Assembly (NCBI GenBank): GCA_035248685.1
Contig: DATFHF010000027.1
Span: 1-64,000, forward strand
Reading direction: 5' to 3'
DNA length: 64,000 bases
Source: Jatrophihabitans_A sp035248685
Lineage (GTDB): Bacteria; Actinomycetota; Actinomycetes; Mycobacteriales; Jatrophihabitantaceae
Within the stretch, counting starts at the first letter, position 1, and each line of letters begins with the position of its first letter. The notes under the pieces were generated by a model, which worked only from the letters and a program-made list of their open reading frames with translations, was not told the DNA's origin and did not search any database. Of the stretch, positions 8,801 to 17,009 are shown in pieces. A program made the position numbers and the translations under genes.

Positions 8801-11800
8801 GCTCGCGTACGCGCCGGAGGTGGCTTGGTAGTGCCCGTTCGGAGCGTGGTAGGACGCGATGTAGGTGGTGCCCGCGGTGATCGCCACCGGGCTGGAGAAC
8901 ATCACGGTCTGCCAGCCACTGGACGACTCGTTGCTGAAGGTGGCGGTCGCCAGCAGCGCCCCGCTGGTCGTCCAGAGCGAGCCGGTGTGGATGCCGGTGT
9001 TGTCGGCGTTCTTGTAGAACCGGACTCCGGTGATGATGCCGTCGGCGTCGGAGTAGAACTTGACGCCGAGTTCCACCGAGCCGGTGTCCGGAATCTCGGC
9101 CGCCGGCGAGCTCAGGTCACTGAAGATGCTGCACGGGCAGGCTCCGCCGATCTGGCCGGCGTAGGCGGTCCGGAAGTTCCAGGTGACCGGGGCCGGCAAC
9201 GGGTTGCCGTTCAGATCGGAGCCGTTGACGGTCGCGGTGTACAGCGTGCCGTTGGCCAGCGGGGCGTTCGGAGTCAGCGTCGCGGTCTTGGTGGTGCTGT
9301 TGTAGCTGACGGTGGCCGGCACGAATGCGTTGTTCGGGTCGGTCAGCGTGAAGGAGATGGTGGTCGAGTCCATTGCCTTGGAGAAGGTGGCCGTCGGCTG
9401 GGCGGTGGTGGGCACGCTGGACGAGCTCGGCGAGGGGTTCTCGCCGGTCACCGACGGCGGCACCGAGGTGCTACCGGTGAACATCACGTCCACGTAGTAG
9501 TTGGTCGCCCGGAACGAGCTGGTCGGGAAACCGTGTCCGACGCTGTAGACGCCGTTGACCTGCGTCCCGTCGCCGGAAGTCAGCTGGGCGCTGAGCGGGG
9601 TGGCCGAGTAGTTCACGTAGTAGAAGCTGTTCAGGTCGGCCGAGTAGTGCCCGTTGGGCGCCAAGTAGCTGGCCACATAGGTGGTGTCCGCGGTGATCGC
9701 GACCGGTGAGCTGAAGACCATGCTCTGCCAGCCGCTGGCGGACTCGTTGGTGAAGGTTCCGGTGGCCAGCAGCGAACCGGAGCTGGTCCACAGCGAGCCG
9801 GTGTGGGTGCCGGTGTTGGCGGTCGCCTTGTAGAACCGGATGCCGGAGATGTAGCCGTCGGTCGAGCTCGAGAACCGAACGCCCAGCTCCACCGCCGAAG
9901 TGTCACCGCCATCGGCCTGCTTCGGAGTGGCGTTGCCGAACAGCGTGCACGGGCAACTGGTGTTGACCGCCACCTTGGTCGGCGCGGCCAGGTTGCCGCT
10001 GTCGTCGGTGGCTCGGGCTTCGACGTTCCAGGTGCCGGCGCCGTGCGCGACACCGGTGTAGGTCCAGGAGCTGGTGCCGGTGGCCGGGTGCCAGGTGACG
10101 CCGCCGTCGAGTGAGACCTCGACGCCGCCGACCACGCCGCCGCCGTTGTCGGTGGAGGTGCCGGTCACCGTGATGGTGGTGCTGTTGCCGATCGTGCTGC
10201 CGGCCGTCGGGCTGTTGATGACGGTGGTCGGCGCCTGGGTATCGGTGGACTGGCTGGCGGGCGACAGGCCGGCCATCAGGGTGCTCGGCTGGGCACCCAT
10301 GTCGGCGAACAGGTTGATGGTCGCCTGCTGGATCCGGGAGTCCGGCGGCGATTGGATGCCGTCGTGGTCACTGTCCAGGCCCCAGGCCCACTGGATGGTG
10401 CCGGCGCCGAAGACCAGCGCGCCGCTGGCAGCCCGGTAGAGCGTGATGTGGTGAGTGCTGGTACCGGGCGCCACCACGGTGCCGAAGTCCTGGAGGTAGG
10501 AGTCGGTCTGGAAGGTGGTGGTCGACATGTCGATCAGGCCGGCCGGCCGGAAGCCGTTGTCGACGTCCTCGTCGGACTCGTAGCCAACTGTGTTCGGCGC
10601 GAGCGCGGTGGATGCGCCGGACATCGAGGCCAGGCCGGTGTTACGCCAGATCCGCAGCTTGCCCTGGGCCTGGGTGACGGTGATCGGCGAGGCAGCGGTG
10701 TTGACCATGTACATGTTGCCGGTCAGGCCGTTCTCGGGATTGCTGCCGCCGGGCGCCGCCGCGAAGCGCGGGTCACGGAAGGTCGCGGTCTGTTCCGAGG
10801 ACGGATCGATCGGCGAGTTCTCCCAGGTGTCCTTGTAGTCGACGATGGTCCGGTACGGCGTGTTCGAGCCGTCGATGCTGGGTTCGTAGCGGACGTGCCA
10901 GTACACCTCGTTGCCGGACAGGAACATCAGGTTGACGCCGGCGTCCCGGGCGGCCTGGACGTTCAATCGCTGCGGCAGCGACCAGTACTCGTCGTGGCCG
11001 ATGGACAGGAACACCTTGTGGTTCTTCAGCAACGGGCCGTACCGGTCGGTGTCCACCCCGGACTGGTAGCTGACGTCGTAGCCGTTCTGCTCCATGAACC
11101 GGATCATCGGGTACTCGTTGCTGAACAAGAAGTCCCGGCCGTTGGCGGTGCCGCGGGTGATGTAGGGCCGGTTGAAGCTGATCTTGAAAGCCCGTGCCTG
11201 GGTCTCGGTCAGCTGCTGGTTGCCCTGGTAGAAGTCTGAACCGCCGTAGAGGTTGTAGGCCTGCCAGGTGGTGTCCGAAGTCTGGTAGATGACGTCGGAG
11301 TGGCTGCTGTCATCGCGCACCACAAACGGGATGTGGCTCTGACCGCCGTTGTCCAGCCGGGTCAACACGGCCAGGTACACGCCGGACACCGAGGTGCTGG
11401 GTACGGTCCAGCTGGCCGACACCGACCAGTTACCGCAGTCGAAGTTCTGGGTGGAGGCATCGGACAGGCAGGTCGGCTGGCTGGCCGGGCTGTTCACCGT
11501 GATCGAGGTGCTGTTCTGCTTGCGTGCACCGTTGCCCTGGTAGTACCCGAGCCGGTAGAAGTCGATCTTGTAGGCCTCTAACGCCTTGATCTTGAAGCTG
11601 ATGGTGCCGCCGATGTTGACGCTGGTGTCGGTGCTGAAGCCCTGCAGCGTGGCATCTCCGGCGTCGTCGATCTGCCATTCGTTCTCGGAGTTGCCAGGCT
11701 TGGAGTTCTCACACACCACCGGGTTGATGGTCGCTCCGCAGGACGAGCCGGAGCTGGCGTGCGCGGGTGCCGTCCAGACGACCGCGAGCAGCGCGGCGAG

Positions 11801-11893
11801 CAATCCGCCGACCACCAACTGCGCCAGCCAACTCCTGCCTCGGCCGGCGGTGCGGGCATTGGCCGAGCTGCCGCCGAGAACCAGGTCAGACAT
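5894..11893 (-). CDS. Giant secreted multidomain protein: DMF-amidase-like domain, four DUF4082, Big_5 and FN3 modules
   Basis: The protein has 1999 residues. A signal sequence ends near residue 46 (cleavage near AHA). Residues about 60-540 resemble the large C-terminal domain of N,N-dimethylformamidase beta subunits (YKIDFYRLGYYQGNG, SIGHDEYWS, GNEVYWHVRY). An Ig-like segment follows, then four DUF4082 repeats starting near residues 645, 917, 1179 and 1449. Each opens with CPC and carries ELGVKF-type, TGTHTGSLW and APNGHY motifs. Three Big_5 Ig-like domains alternate with them. A fibronectin III domain begins near 1607, and a beta-rich C-terminus resembles a lectin-like (DUF1349/LamG) fold. 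ATG 11893 has GGGGGA five bases upstream. There is no sortase motif. Location within the glycan cluster suggests a surface or matrix protein, and amidase or hydrolase activity is only a domain-based guess. Confidence 0.85.
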   Translation of the reverse strand: MSDLVLGGSSANARTAGRGRSWLAQLVVGGLLAALLAVVWTAPAHASSGSSCGATINPVVCENSKPGNSENEWQIDDAGDATLQGFSTDTSVNIGGTISFKIKALEAYKIDFYRLGYYQGNGARKQNSTSITVNSPASQPTCLSDASTQNFDCGNWSVSASWTVPSTSVSGVYLAVLTRLDNGGQSHIPFVVRDDSSHSDVIYQTSDTTWQAYNLYGGSDFYQGNQQLTETQARAFKISFNRPYITRGTANGRDFLFSNEYPMIRFMEQNGYDVSYQSGVDTDRYGPLLKNHKVFLSIGHDEYWSLPQRLNVQAARDAGVNLMFLSGNEVYWHVRYEPSIDGSNTPYRTIVDYKDTWENSPIDPSSEQTATFRDPRFAAAPGGSNPENGLTGNMYMVNTAASPITVTQAQGKLRIWRNTGLASMSGASTALAPNTVGYESDEDVDNGFRPAGLIDMSTTTFQTDSYLQDFGTVVAPGTSTHHITLYRAASGALVFGAGTIQWAWGLDSDHDGIQSPPDSRIQQATINLFADMGAQPSTLMAGLSPASQSTDTQAPTTVINSPTAGSTIGNSTTITVTGTSTDNGGGVVGGVEVSLDGGVTWHPATGTSSWTYTGVAHGAGTWNVEARATDDSGNLAAPTKVAVNTSCPCTLFGNATPKQADGGDTSAVELGVRFSSSTDGYISGIRFYKATANTGTHTGSLWTSSGSLLATGTFTNESASGWQSMVFSSPVAITADTTYVASYLAPNGHYSADLNSFYYVNYSATPLSAQLTSGDGTQVNGVYSVGHGFPTSSFRATNYYVDVMFTGSTSVPPSVTGENPSPSSSSVPTTAQPTATFSKAMDSTTISFTLTDPNNAFVPATVSYNSTTKTATLTPNAPLANGTLYTATVNGSDLNGNPLPAPVTWNFRTAYAGQIGGACPCSIFSDLSSPAAEIPDTGSVELGVKFYSDADGIITGVRFYKNADNTGIHTGSLWTTSGALLATATFSNESSSGWQTVMFSSPVAITAGTTYIASYHAPNGHYQATSGAYASTGVDNFPLHVPVHASYYDYTTGFPRSASDADYGVDVVFTVPSDVVPTVTSTTPAANATNVSVGSVITANFNTTLIAGTATVSVTDANNATVAGTTTVDTAQKVYTFTPSAPLTANGQYTVTISGGRSLAGTAMSAPYTFSFTARGVVNCPCGLFAANAAPSAPDAGDGSSVALGVKFIPNATGYVTGLRFYKSALNTGTHTGSLWSAGGAQLATGTFTNETATGWQTLTFSAPVPLTTGSTYVVSYYAPNGHYAADGHYFDTALAVDPLTGVGGNNGVYSYAGDIFPNSSYNNTNYWVDPIFNLGTVPDTTPPAIESYTPANTASSLPTSTVATVTFSKPISAGSLAFTVTPSGGSPVAGNATLDGTGKIATFTPTAALARGVTYTASISASDTLGNAMPAPFTWTFTTVQPDPTQYVCPCSVWKDSSVPTVAASGDTSSVEVGTKFSSDWNGTITGVRYYKAAANTGQHVVSLWDTAGTQLATATATGETISGWQTVSFASPVAITAGTTYIVSYHTNTGNYSYDNGAFATVGVDNVPLHVPVHGGSYVYGQGFPAGNSDANYWVDPVLSATAPPAPVISSVAASGSGSTATVTWTTNVNTNSRVDYGTSASTLNLNVSSAAAVTSHSLSLTGLTPNTRYYYRVTSVDGLNRSVTSPAPPDAAATYIPTVTPMTDTTTADFTAGTVSSSYVASNGDGEVVLNPTQATEFSGTTVPATWVAQTNVSGGTATVANGSVRLSGEFLRTSSAYASGKSLEALVTMGPNQQLGWYTTSNANAKMQFAVNTSNQLIASENDGTNGTVSSTVASNWVAAPHKFRIEWNSTSLFYYLDDVQVYTHAFTSNFSNMRAFFSDAATNDTALSVDWARIGPYTASGTFTSRVFDASAAVGWTGLSWDATVPTGTTLVVKVRTGNTATPDASWSAFSTIASSGGSIGATARYVQYQLTLTSTGTRYVTPSIRSVTLNYSV

Positions 11894-11942
11894 TAAATTC
11901 CCCCGTCAGGTGGACGCCCCGATTCGCGACGCCGAAAGACCA

Positions 11943-11970
11943 ACCTTAACAAGTTCTGTACACGGCGCAA
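11943..11970 (-). promoter_or_regulatory. Putative promoter of the giant secreted protein gene
   Basis: On the minus strand TTGCGC (11970-11965) is followed after 16 bases by TAAGGT (11948-11943), a TANNNT -10 element. Transcription would begin near 11936 and give an untranslated leader of about 43 bases with the GGGGGA ribosome site. The call rests on pattern only. Confidence 0.35.
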
Positions 11971-12071
11971 GCCGGTTTGATACCTCGGTCGTTTAAGTTT
12001 TCACTGTGCCAACAAGCGAATCGCGATTCTGGTGGTAAATCGCCCAATGCCGCAACGCTGTTATGACTGCG

Positions 12072-12109
12072 GGTAATTACTCGGTAATTAACAGTTACTA
12101 AATTAGTAA
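12072..12109. repeat. AT-rich palindrome cluster at the sugar transferase stop
   Basis: In a GC-rich setting this 38-bp stretch has the palindrome GTAATTAC (12073-12080), a repeated GGTAATTA (second copy 12083-12090) and the perfect 15-bp palindrome TTACTAAATTAGTAA (12095-12109), which contains the stop codon of the downstream-ending gene. No T-run follows, so it is not a standard intrinsic terminator. A protein-binding site is possible. Confidence 0.4.
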
Positions 12110-13758
12110 GCGCCGGTGCCGCGCATCACGGCGAACATGGTCTTCCAGAGGATTTGCAGGTCACCGGCGATGGACCAGTTCTCCACGTAGCGCAGGTCCA
12201 GGCGGACCGTGTCGTCCCAGGCCAGGTTGCTGCGGCCGCTGACCTGCCACAGCCCGGTCACACCCGGCTTGACCAGGAACCGGCGGTGCACGTGCGCCTC
12301 GTAGCGGGCCACCTCGCTGGGCAGCGGTGGCCGGGGACCGACCAGCGACATCGAGCCGTTCACCACGTTGATCAGCTGCGGCAGCTCGTCCAATGAGAAC
12401 TTGCGTAGCCAGCGGCCCACGGTGGTGACCCGTGGGTCGTTGCGCATCTTGAACAGCACCCCATCGCCGTGGTCGTTCTGCTCGCGGATGGCGGTCAGTC
12501 GCTGCTCGGCGTCGGTGTACATCGAACGGAACTTCAGCATGGTGAAGGTGCGCCCGTCCCGGCCGACTCGGACCTGACGGAACAGCGCCGGGCCCGAACT
12601 GCTCAGCCGTACCGCCAGCAGGATGCTGATGAATAGCGGCGACAGCGCCAGCAGCGCGGAGACTGCCACCGTGCGGTCGAAGCCGCTCTTGAGCACCCGG
12701 CGGAAGCCGGTGAGCTCCGGCTCCTCCACGTGCAGCAGCGGCAGGCCGGCCACCGGCTGGATGTGCAGCCGCGGCCCAGCGACCTCGATCAGGCCGGGCG
12801 AGACGACCAATTCGGTCTCGCTGCCTTCCAGCTGCCAGGAGATCCAGCGCAGCTTCTCCGGACCGATCCGACCGGACGACACCACCGCCACTGTGTCCGC
12901 GCTGCTGGCCTTGACCGCGCTGATCACCGAGTCGACGTCACCCAGCAGCGGCACCTGCATGCTGCTCAGCGTCTCGATGGTGTGCGTCTCGGCCACCACC
13001 TCGGACGGCACGCAGGCACCGACCACCTGCATTCCGGCGTACCGGTCGCGCAGTAGCACGGTGGTGAAGGTCTTGATGGCATCGGGATCGCCGACGATGA
13101 GCACCGACTTCATCGCCCGACCGGCGGCGCGCTGGGCGTGCAACCACTTGCGCGCGGCGTAGCGGCCGAGCACATCCAGGCACAGCGCCAACGGCAGCGC
13201 GAACAGCACGAAGCCGCGGGCCAGGTCGGCTCGGGTGACGAACGAGGCGAAGGCCACCAGTGCGGTGAGGTGCAAGAAGGAGTGCGAAATGCGCTGGAAC
13301 TCGGCTGCCCCGACACCGACGAAGCGGGCCTCGTAGCCGTGGTTCAGGGCGATCACCGCGACCCAGGCCAGCGGCAGCAAGCCGATCAGTGCGACATCGA
13401 ATCGATTGCCGGCCTCAGCCGGGCCGAACCGGACCAGGTAGGCGATCAATAACGCGACGGCGGCCGTGCTCAGGTCGATCGCGACCAGGGTTCGTCGGTA
13501 GCGCAGCAACCAACTCGAGCGTTGGCCGGGTTGCGCCACTTCATTGACCGAGTATCCGACGGTACGAAGGCCGATGGTACCGGCTACTGCCGTCGCCTTG
13601 AACCGGACGGCCGGGCCGGGCACTCGTCGCGGGGGTGCACCCGGGACGACCGGTGACTCGGTGACCTGAGTGTCCAAGGTGTTAGCCACCTGAACACTCC
13701 CTTCCGCTGCGGATCCGGCGGCGATGCCGCCGACGAGTCCTAGCCCACCTGTGAACAT
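12103..13758 (-). CDS. Polyprenyl glycosylphosphotransferase (WbaP/CpsE-type initiating sugar transferase)
   Basis: This 551-residue membrane enzyme transfers a sugar-1-phosphate from a nucleotide sugar to undecaprenyl phosphate, the first step of exopolysaccharide repeat-unit synthesis. Four or five transmembrane helices lie around residues 90-220 and a CoA-binding-like Rossmann region in the middle. The C-terminal bacterial sugar transferase domain has the hallmark motifs FRQVRVGRDGRTFTMLKFRS, LDELPQLINVVNGSMSLVG with PRPP, and KPGVTGLWQVSGRSNLAWDD. The ATG at 13758 is preceded by GGGGGA with good spacing. It is transcribed in the same direction as the secreted protein and flippase genes and probably starts the pathway that they complete. 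Confidence 0.92.
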   Translation of the reverse strand: MFTGGLGLVGGIAAGSAAEGSVQVANTLDTQVTESPVVPGAPPRRVPGPAVRFKATAVAGTIGLRTVGYSVNEVAQPGQRSSWLLRYRRTLVAIDLSTAAVALLIAYLVRFGPAEAGNRFDVALIGLLPLAWVAVIALNHGYEARFVGVGAAEFQRISHSFLHLTALVAFASFVTRADLARGFVLFALPLALCLDVLGRYAARKWLHAQRAAGRAMKSVLIVGDPDAIKTFTTVLLRDRYAGMQVVGACVPSEVVAETHTIETLSSMQVPLLGDVDSVISAVKASSADTVAVVSSGRIGPEKLRWISWQLEGSETELVVSPGLIEVAGPRLHIQPVAGLPLLHVEEPELTGFRRVLKSGFDRTVAVSALLALSPLFISILLAVRLSSSGPALFRQVRVGRDGRTFTMLKFRSMYTDAEQRLTAIREQNDHGDGVLFKMRNDPRVTTVGRWLRKFSLDELPQLINVVNGSMSLVGPRPPLPSEVARYEAHVHRRFLVKPGVTGLWQVSGRSNLAWDDTVRLDLRYVENWSIAGDLQILWKTMFAVMRGTGAY

Positions 13759-14131
13759 CTCTTTCCCCCGTTGGAGTCATCGACCGCAGCTATGCGGAGC
13801 TGACCCGTTCCTACCGTTCACACCAGGCCGAGAGTTGGACGCAGCCTGAACAAAGCTCCCCTCATTGGCGCAACTCATCTCTGCTTCGAGACGGTTGACC
13901 GAGCATCGCCGTAGTGCGGACGGTTCGGCGATCTCATGTTTATAGCTCGTGAGGTAGGCGTTTGGGAAGCGCTAAATTGCCTTTAGTTTCGAGTATCTTT
14001 TCGGCTGCTGGCGCCTGTGCATCGCATAGTGATCGGCCAGCTTCGGACAGTGACGAAACTGGTACTCCAAAGCCCGTTTCGGCAACCCTAACGACCAGTT
14101 CCGGCTTTCCGTGCGGAAGGATTGCCGGGTG
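13759..14131. other. Divergent intergenic region
   Basis: These 373 bp separate the sugar transferase from ppc. They should hold both promoters. The part around 13,930-14,000 is AT-richer than its surroundings. Short open frames here lack coding character. I see no RNA gene or convincing repeat. Confidence 0.5.
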
Positions 14132-16948
14132 ATGCTGCGCACGTTTACCGACGACCCGCTCGCCGACCAAGCCGGCGGTGACGACACCGCGCTGCGCCGA
14201 GACGTCCGCCGGGTCGGTCGACTGCTCGGCGAATCGCTGGTACGCCAGCATGGCCAGCACCTGCTCGACCTGGTGGAACAGGTACGTGCGCTGACCAAAC
14301 AGAGCAAGGAGGCGCCGCGGGCCGAGGACCGACATGCCGCTCGCGACACCGTTCGCGCGCTGCTAGCCGAGTTGCCGACCGACCAGGAAGCCGCCCTGGT
14401 TCGCGCCTTTTCGGCTTACTTTCACCTGGCCAACGTTGCCGAGCAGGTACACCGGGTACGTAGCCTGCGCCAGCGGCCGGCCGACGAGGGCTGGCTTGCC
14501 AGTTCGGTTGCCGCGGTGTCGCAGCATGCCGGCCCGGACGGTCTCGGCGAAGCGGTACGGGCGTTGGCGGTTCGTCCGGTGTTCACCGCGCATCCCACCG
14601 AGGCCAGCCGCCGGTCCATCCTGACCAAGCTACGTCGGCTGGCGGACCTGCTCGCGGCGCCGACCGAATCCGGCTCGGTGGCGCGCATCCGGCAGGATCG
14701 CGAATTGGCCGAAATCATCGACCTGATCTGGCAGACCGACGAGCTGCGCAAGCACCGCCCGACGCCGGTGGACGAGGCGCGCAACGCGGTCTACTACCTC
14801 CAGGAGCTCATCGATGAGGCGTTGCCGGAGCTGGCCGCGGACCTCGCCGCCGAGTTGACCGAGCACGGTGCTCGGCTAGCTCCGGACGCCCGGCCGCTGA
14901 GCTTCGGCTCGTGGATCGGCGGCGACCGGGACGGCAACCCGAGCGTGACCGCCGCGGTTACCCGCGAGGTACTGCGGTTGCAGCATCAGGTGGCAGCTCG
15001 GGCGGTGTTGCAGAACATCGACGCGCTGATCGCCGAACTGTCCTCGTCCAGCACCATCGTCGGCGTCTCGGCCGAACTGTCCGACTCGATAGAGACGGAT
15101 CTGGCCAACCTGCCGGAGCTGGACCCGAGGCTCCGCACGATCAACGAAAGCGAGCCGTACCGGCTGAAGCTGTCCTGCATCCGGCAGAAGGTGCTCAACA
15201 CCCGCGACCGAATCGCCCGTGACCTGCCGCACGTCGCCGGCCGGGACTACCTCGGTGGCACCGAGCTGTTGGCCGAGCTGGACCTGCTCGCCGAGTCGCT
15301 GCGAGCGCATGCCGGTGAGCTGATCGCCGACGGCCTGCTCGCTCGCGTACAACGCACCATTGCGGTCTTCGGCTTGCATCTGGCAACGCTGGACATTCGA
15401 GAGCATGCCGAAGCGCATCACCATGCGGTCGGGCAGCTCATCGATCGGCTGCGGGAGGAGCACTGGCTCTACGCCGACCTGCCGCGCGACTACCGGACCC
15501 GGCTGCTGTCGAAGGAACTGTCCTCCCGCCGGCCGCTCACCCAGACCCCGCCGCCGCTGGACGAGGCGGGAGGGCGGACCTTCGCGGTTTTCAGCGAGAT
15601 CCGCCGGGCGCTGGACAGCTACGGCGACGAGGTGATCGAAAGCTACATCGTGTCGATGACGATGGGCGCCGACGACGTGCTGGCCGCCGTGGTGCTGGCC
15701 CGTGAGGCCGGTCTGGTGGATGTGCACGCGGGTGGCCGCACCGGCCCGGTGGCCAGGATCGGTTTCGTCCCGCTGCTGGAGACGGTCGACGAACTGCGAC
15801 GCAGCGGTGAGGTGTTGGACGACCTACTGTCCGATCCGACCTATCGGCTGATCGTGCGGCTGCGCGGAGACGTCCAGGAGGTGATGCTCGGTTACTCCGA
15901 CTCGAACAAGGACGCCGGCATCACCACGTCGCAGTGGGAGATCCACAAGACCCAACGCACGCTGCGCGACGTCGCGGCCAGGCACGGCGTCCGGCTGCGA
16001 TTGTTCCACGGCCGAGGTGGCACGGTGGGCCGTGGTGGTGGCCCGACCTATGACTCGATCCTCGCCCAGCCCTGGGGGGTGTTGGCCGGTGAGATCAAGT
16101 TCACCGAACAGGGCGAGGTAATCAGCGACAAGTACGCATTGCCAGAGTTAGCAAGGGAAAACCTGGAACTGACGGTGGCGGCGGTGCTGCGCGCCTCGAC
16201 CCTGCACCTGGCACCTCGGCAGCGAGCTGAGCAGCTGCGGACCTGGGACCACAGCATGGAGCTGATCAGCGGCGCGGCATTTGCCGCCTACCGACGCTTC
16301 GTCGACGATCCGGGGCTGCCGGCGTACTTCCTCGCATCCACGCCGGTGGAGCAACTGGGTTCACTCAACATCGGCTCGCGGCCGAGCAGGCGACCGGACT
16401 CCGGTGGCGGCATCGGCGGATTGCGGGCAATTCCCTGGGTATTCGGCTGGACGCAGTCTCGCCAGATCGTCCCTGGCTGGTTCGGCGTGGGAACCGGTCT
16501 GAAGGCGGCACGCGACGCCGGCCTGGCGGATGCGCTGGCCGAGATGCACGCGGAATGGCACTTTTTCCGGACGTTCATCTCCAACGTCGAGATGACGTTG
16601 GCCAAAACCGACCTGGACATCGCCGCGCACTACGTATCCAGCCTGGTGTCGGCGGAGCTGCATCGGCTGTTCGAGTCGGTTCGGGCCGAGCATGAGCTGA
16701 CCGTGCACGAGGTCTTGCAAATCACCGGCGAGCAGTACCTGCTGGATAATCAGCCTTTGTTGCAAAGGACATTGAGCGTGCGGGATGCCTACCTGGATCC
16801 GATCTCCTATGCCCAGGTGGATTTGCTGTCCCGGGTCCGCGCGCTGGAATCGTCGGAAGAGGACGGGCCGGACGAGCGAGCCGACCTGCGCCGGGCGCTG
16901 CTATTGACCATGAACGGGGTGGCCGCCGGCCTGCGCAACACCGGCTGA
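14132..16948 (+). CDS. ppc: Phosphoenolpyruvate carboxylase
   Basis: The enzyme carboxylates PEP to oxaloacetate, an anaplerotic reaction in the cytoplasm. The roughly 938-residue length matches the family. Catalytic motifs are present in order: VFTAHPTEASRRSI (catalytic His), GGDRDGNP, GYSDSNKDAG, LFHGRGGTVGRGGGPTYD, FTEQGEVISDKY, GSRPSRR and IPWVFGWTQSR. The C-terminus ends RNTG as in most bacterial PEPCs. A GGAAGGA ribosome site at 14115-14121 favours GTG 14129 or ATG 14132 over the GTG at 14111, which precedes the ribosome site. It is a single gene with no apparent operon partner, 61 bp before the Ada/AlkA gene. Confidence 0.97.
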   Translation: MLRTFTDDPLADQAGGDDTALRRDVRRVGRLLGESLVRQHGQHLLDLVEQVRALTKQSKEAPRAEDRHAARDTVRALLAELPTDQEAALVRAFSAYFHLANVAEQVHRVRSLRQRPADEGWLASSVAAVSQHAGPDGLGEAVRALAVRPVFTAHPTEASRRSILTKLRRLADLLAAPTESGSVARIRQDRELAEIIDLIWQTDELRKHRPTPVDEARNAVYYLQELIDEALPELAADLAAELTEHGARLAPDARPLSFGSWIGGDRDGNPSVTAAVTREVLRLQHQVAARAVLQNIDALIAELSSSSTIVGVSAELSDSIETDLANLPELDPRLRTINESEPYRLKLSCIRQKVLNTRDRIARDLPHVAGRDYLGGTELLAELDLLAESLRAHAGELIADGLLARVQRTIAVFGLHLATLDIREHAEAHHHAVGQLIDRLREEHWLYADLPRDYRTRLLSKELSSRRPLTQTPPPLDEAGGRTFAVFSEIRRALDSYGDEVIESYIVSMTMGADDVLAAVVLAREAGLVDVHAGGRTGPVARIGFVPLLETVDELRRSGEVLDDLLSDPTYRLIVRLRGDVQEVMLGYSDSNKDAGITTSQWEIHKTQRTLRDVAARHGVRLRLFHGRGGTVGRGGGPTYDSILAQPWGVLAGEIKFTEQGEVISDKYALPELARENLELTVAAVLRASTLHLAPRQRAEQLRTWDHSMELISGAAFAAYRRFVDDPGLPAYFLASTPVEQLGSLNIGSRPSRRPDSGGGIGGLRAIPWVFGWTQSRQIVPGWFGVGTGLKAARDAGLADALAEMHAEWHFFRTFISNVEMTLAKTDLDIAAHYVSSLVSAELHRLFESVRAEHELTVHEVLQITGEQYLLDNQPLLQRTLSVRDAYLDPISYAQVDLLSRVRALESSEEDGPDERADLRRALLLTMNGVAAGLRNTG

Positions 16949-17009
16949 CCGGGCTTCCAGCATCCTGTCCGAAAACCGCCAGTCGATCGGGCCCGGAAGG
17001 GGCAGACTG

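Noticed and set aside
5969..9709. A 1246-codon open frame on the plus strand
   Set aside because: It lies antisense to the giant secreted protein. Its Arg/Gly/Val-rich sequence has no domain and follows from the codon pattern of the real gene.
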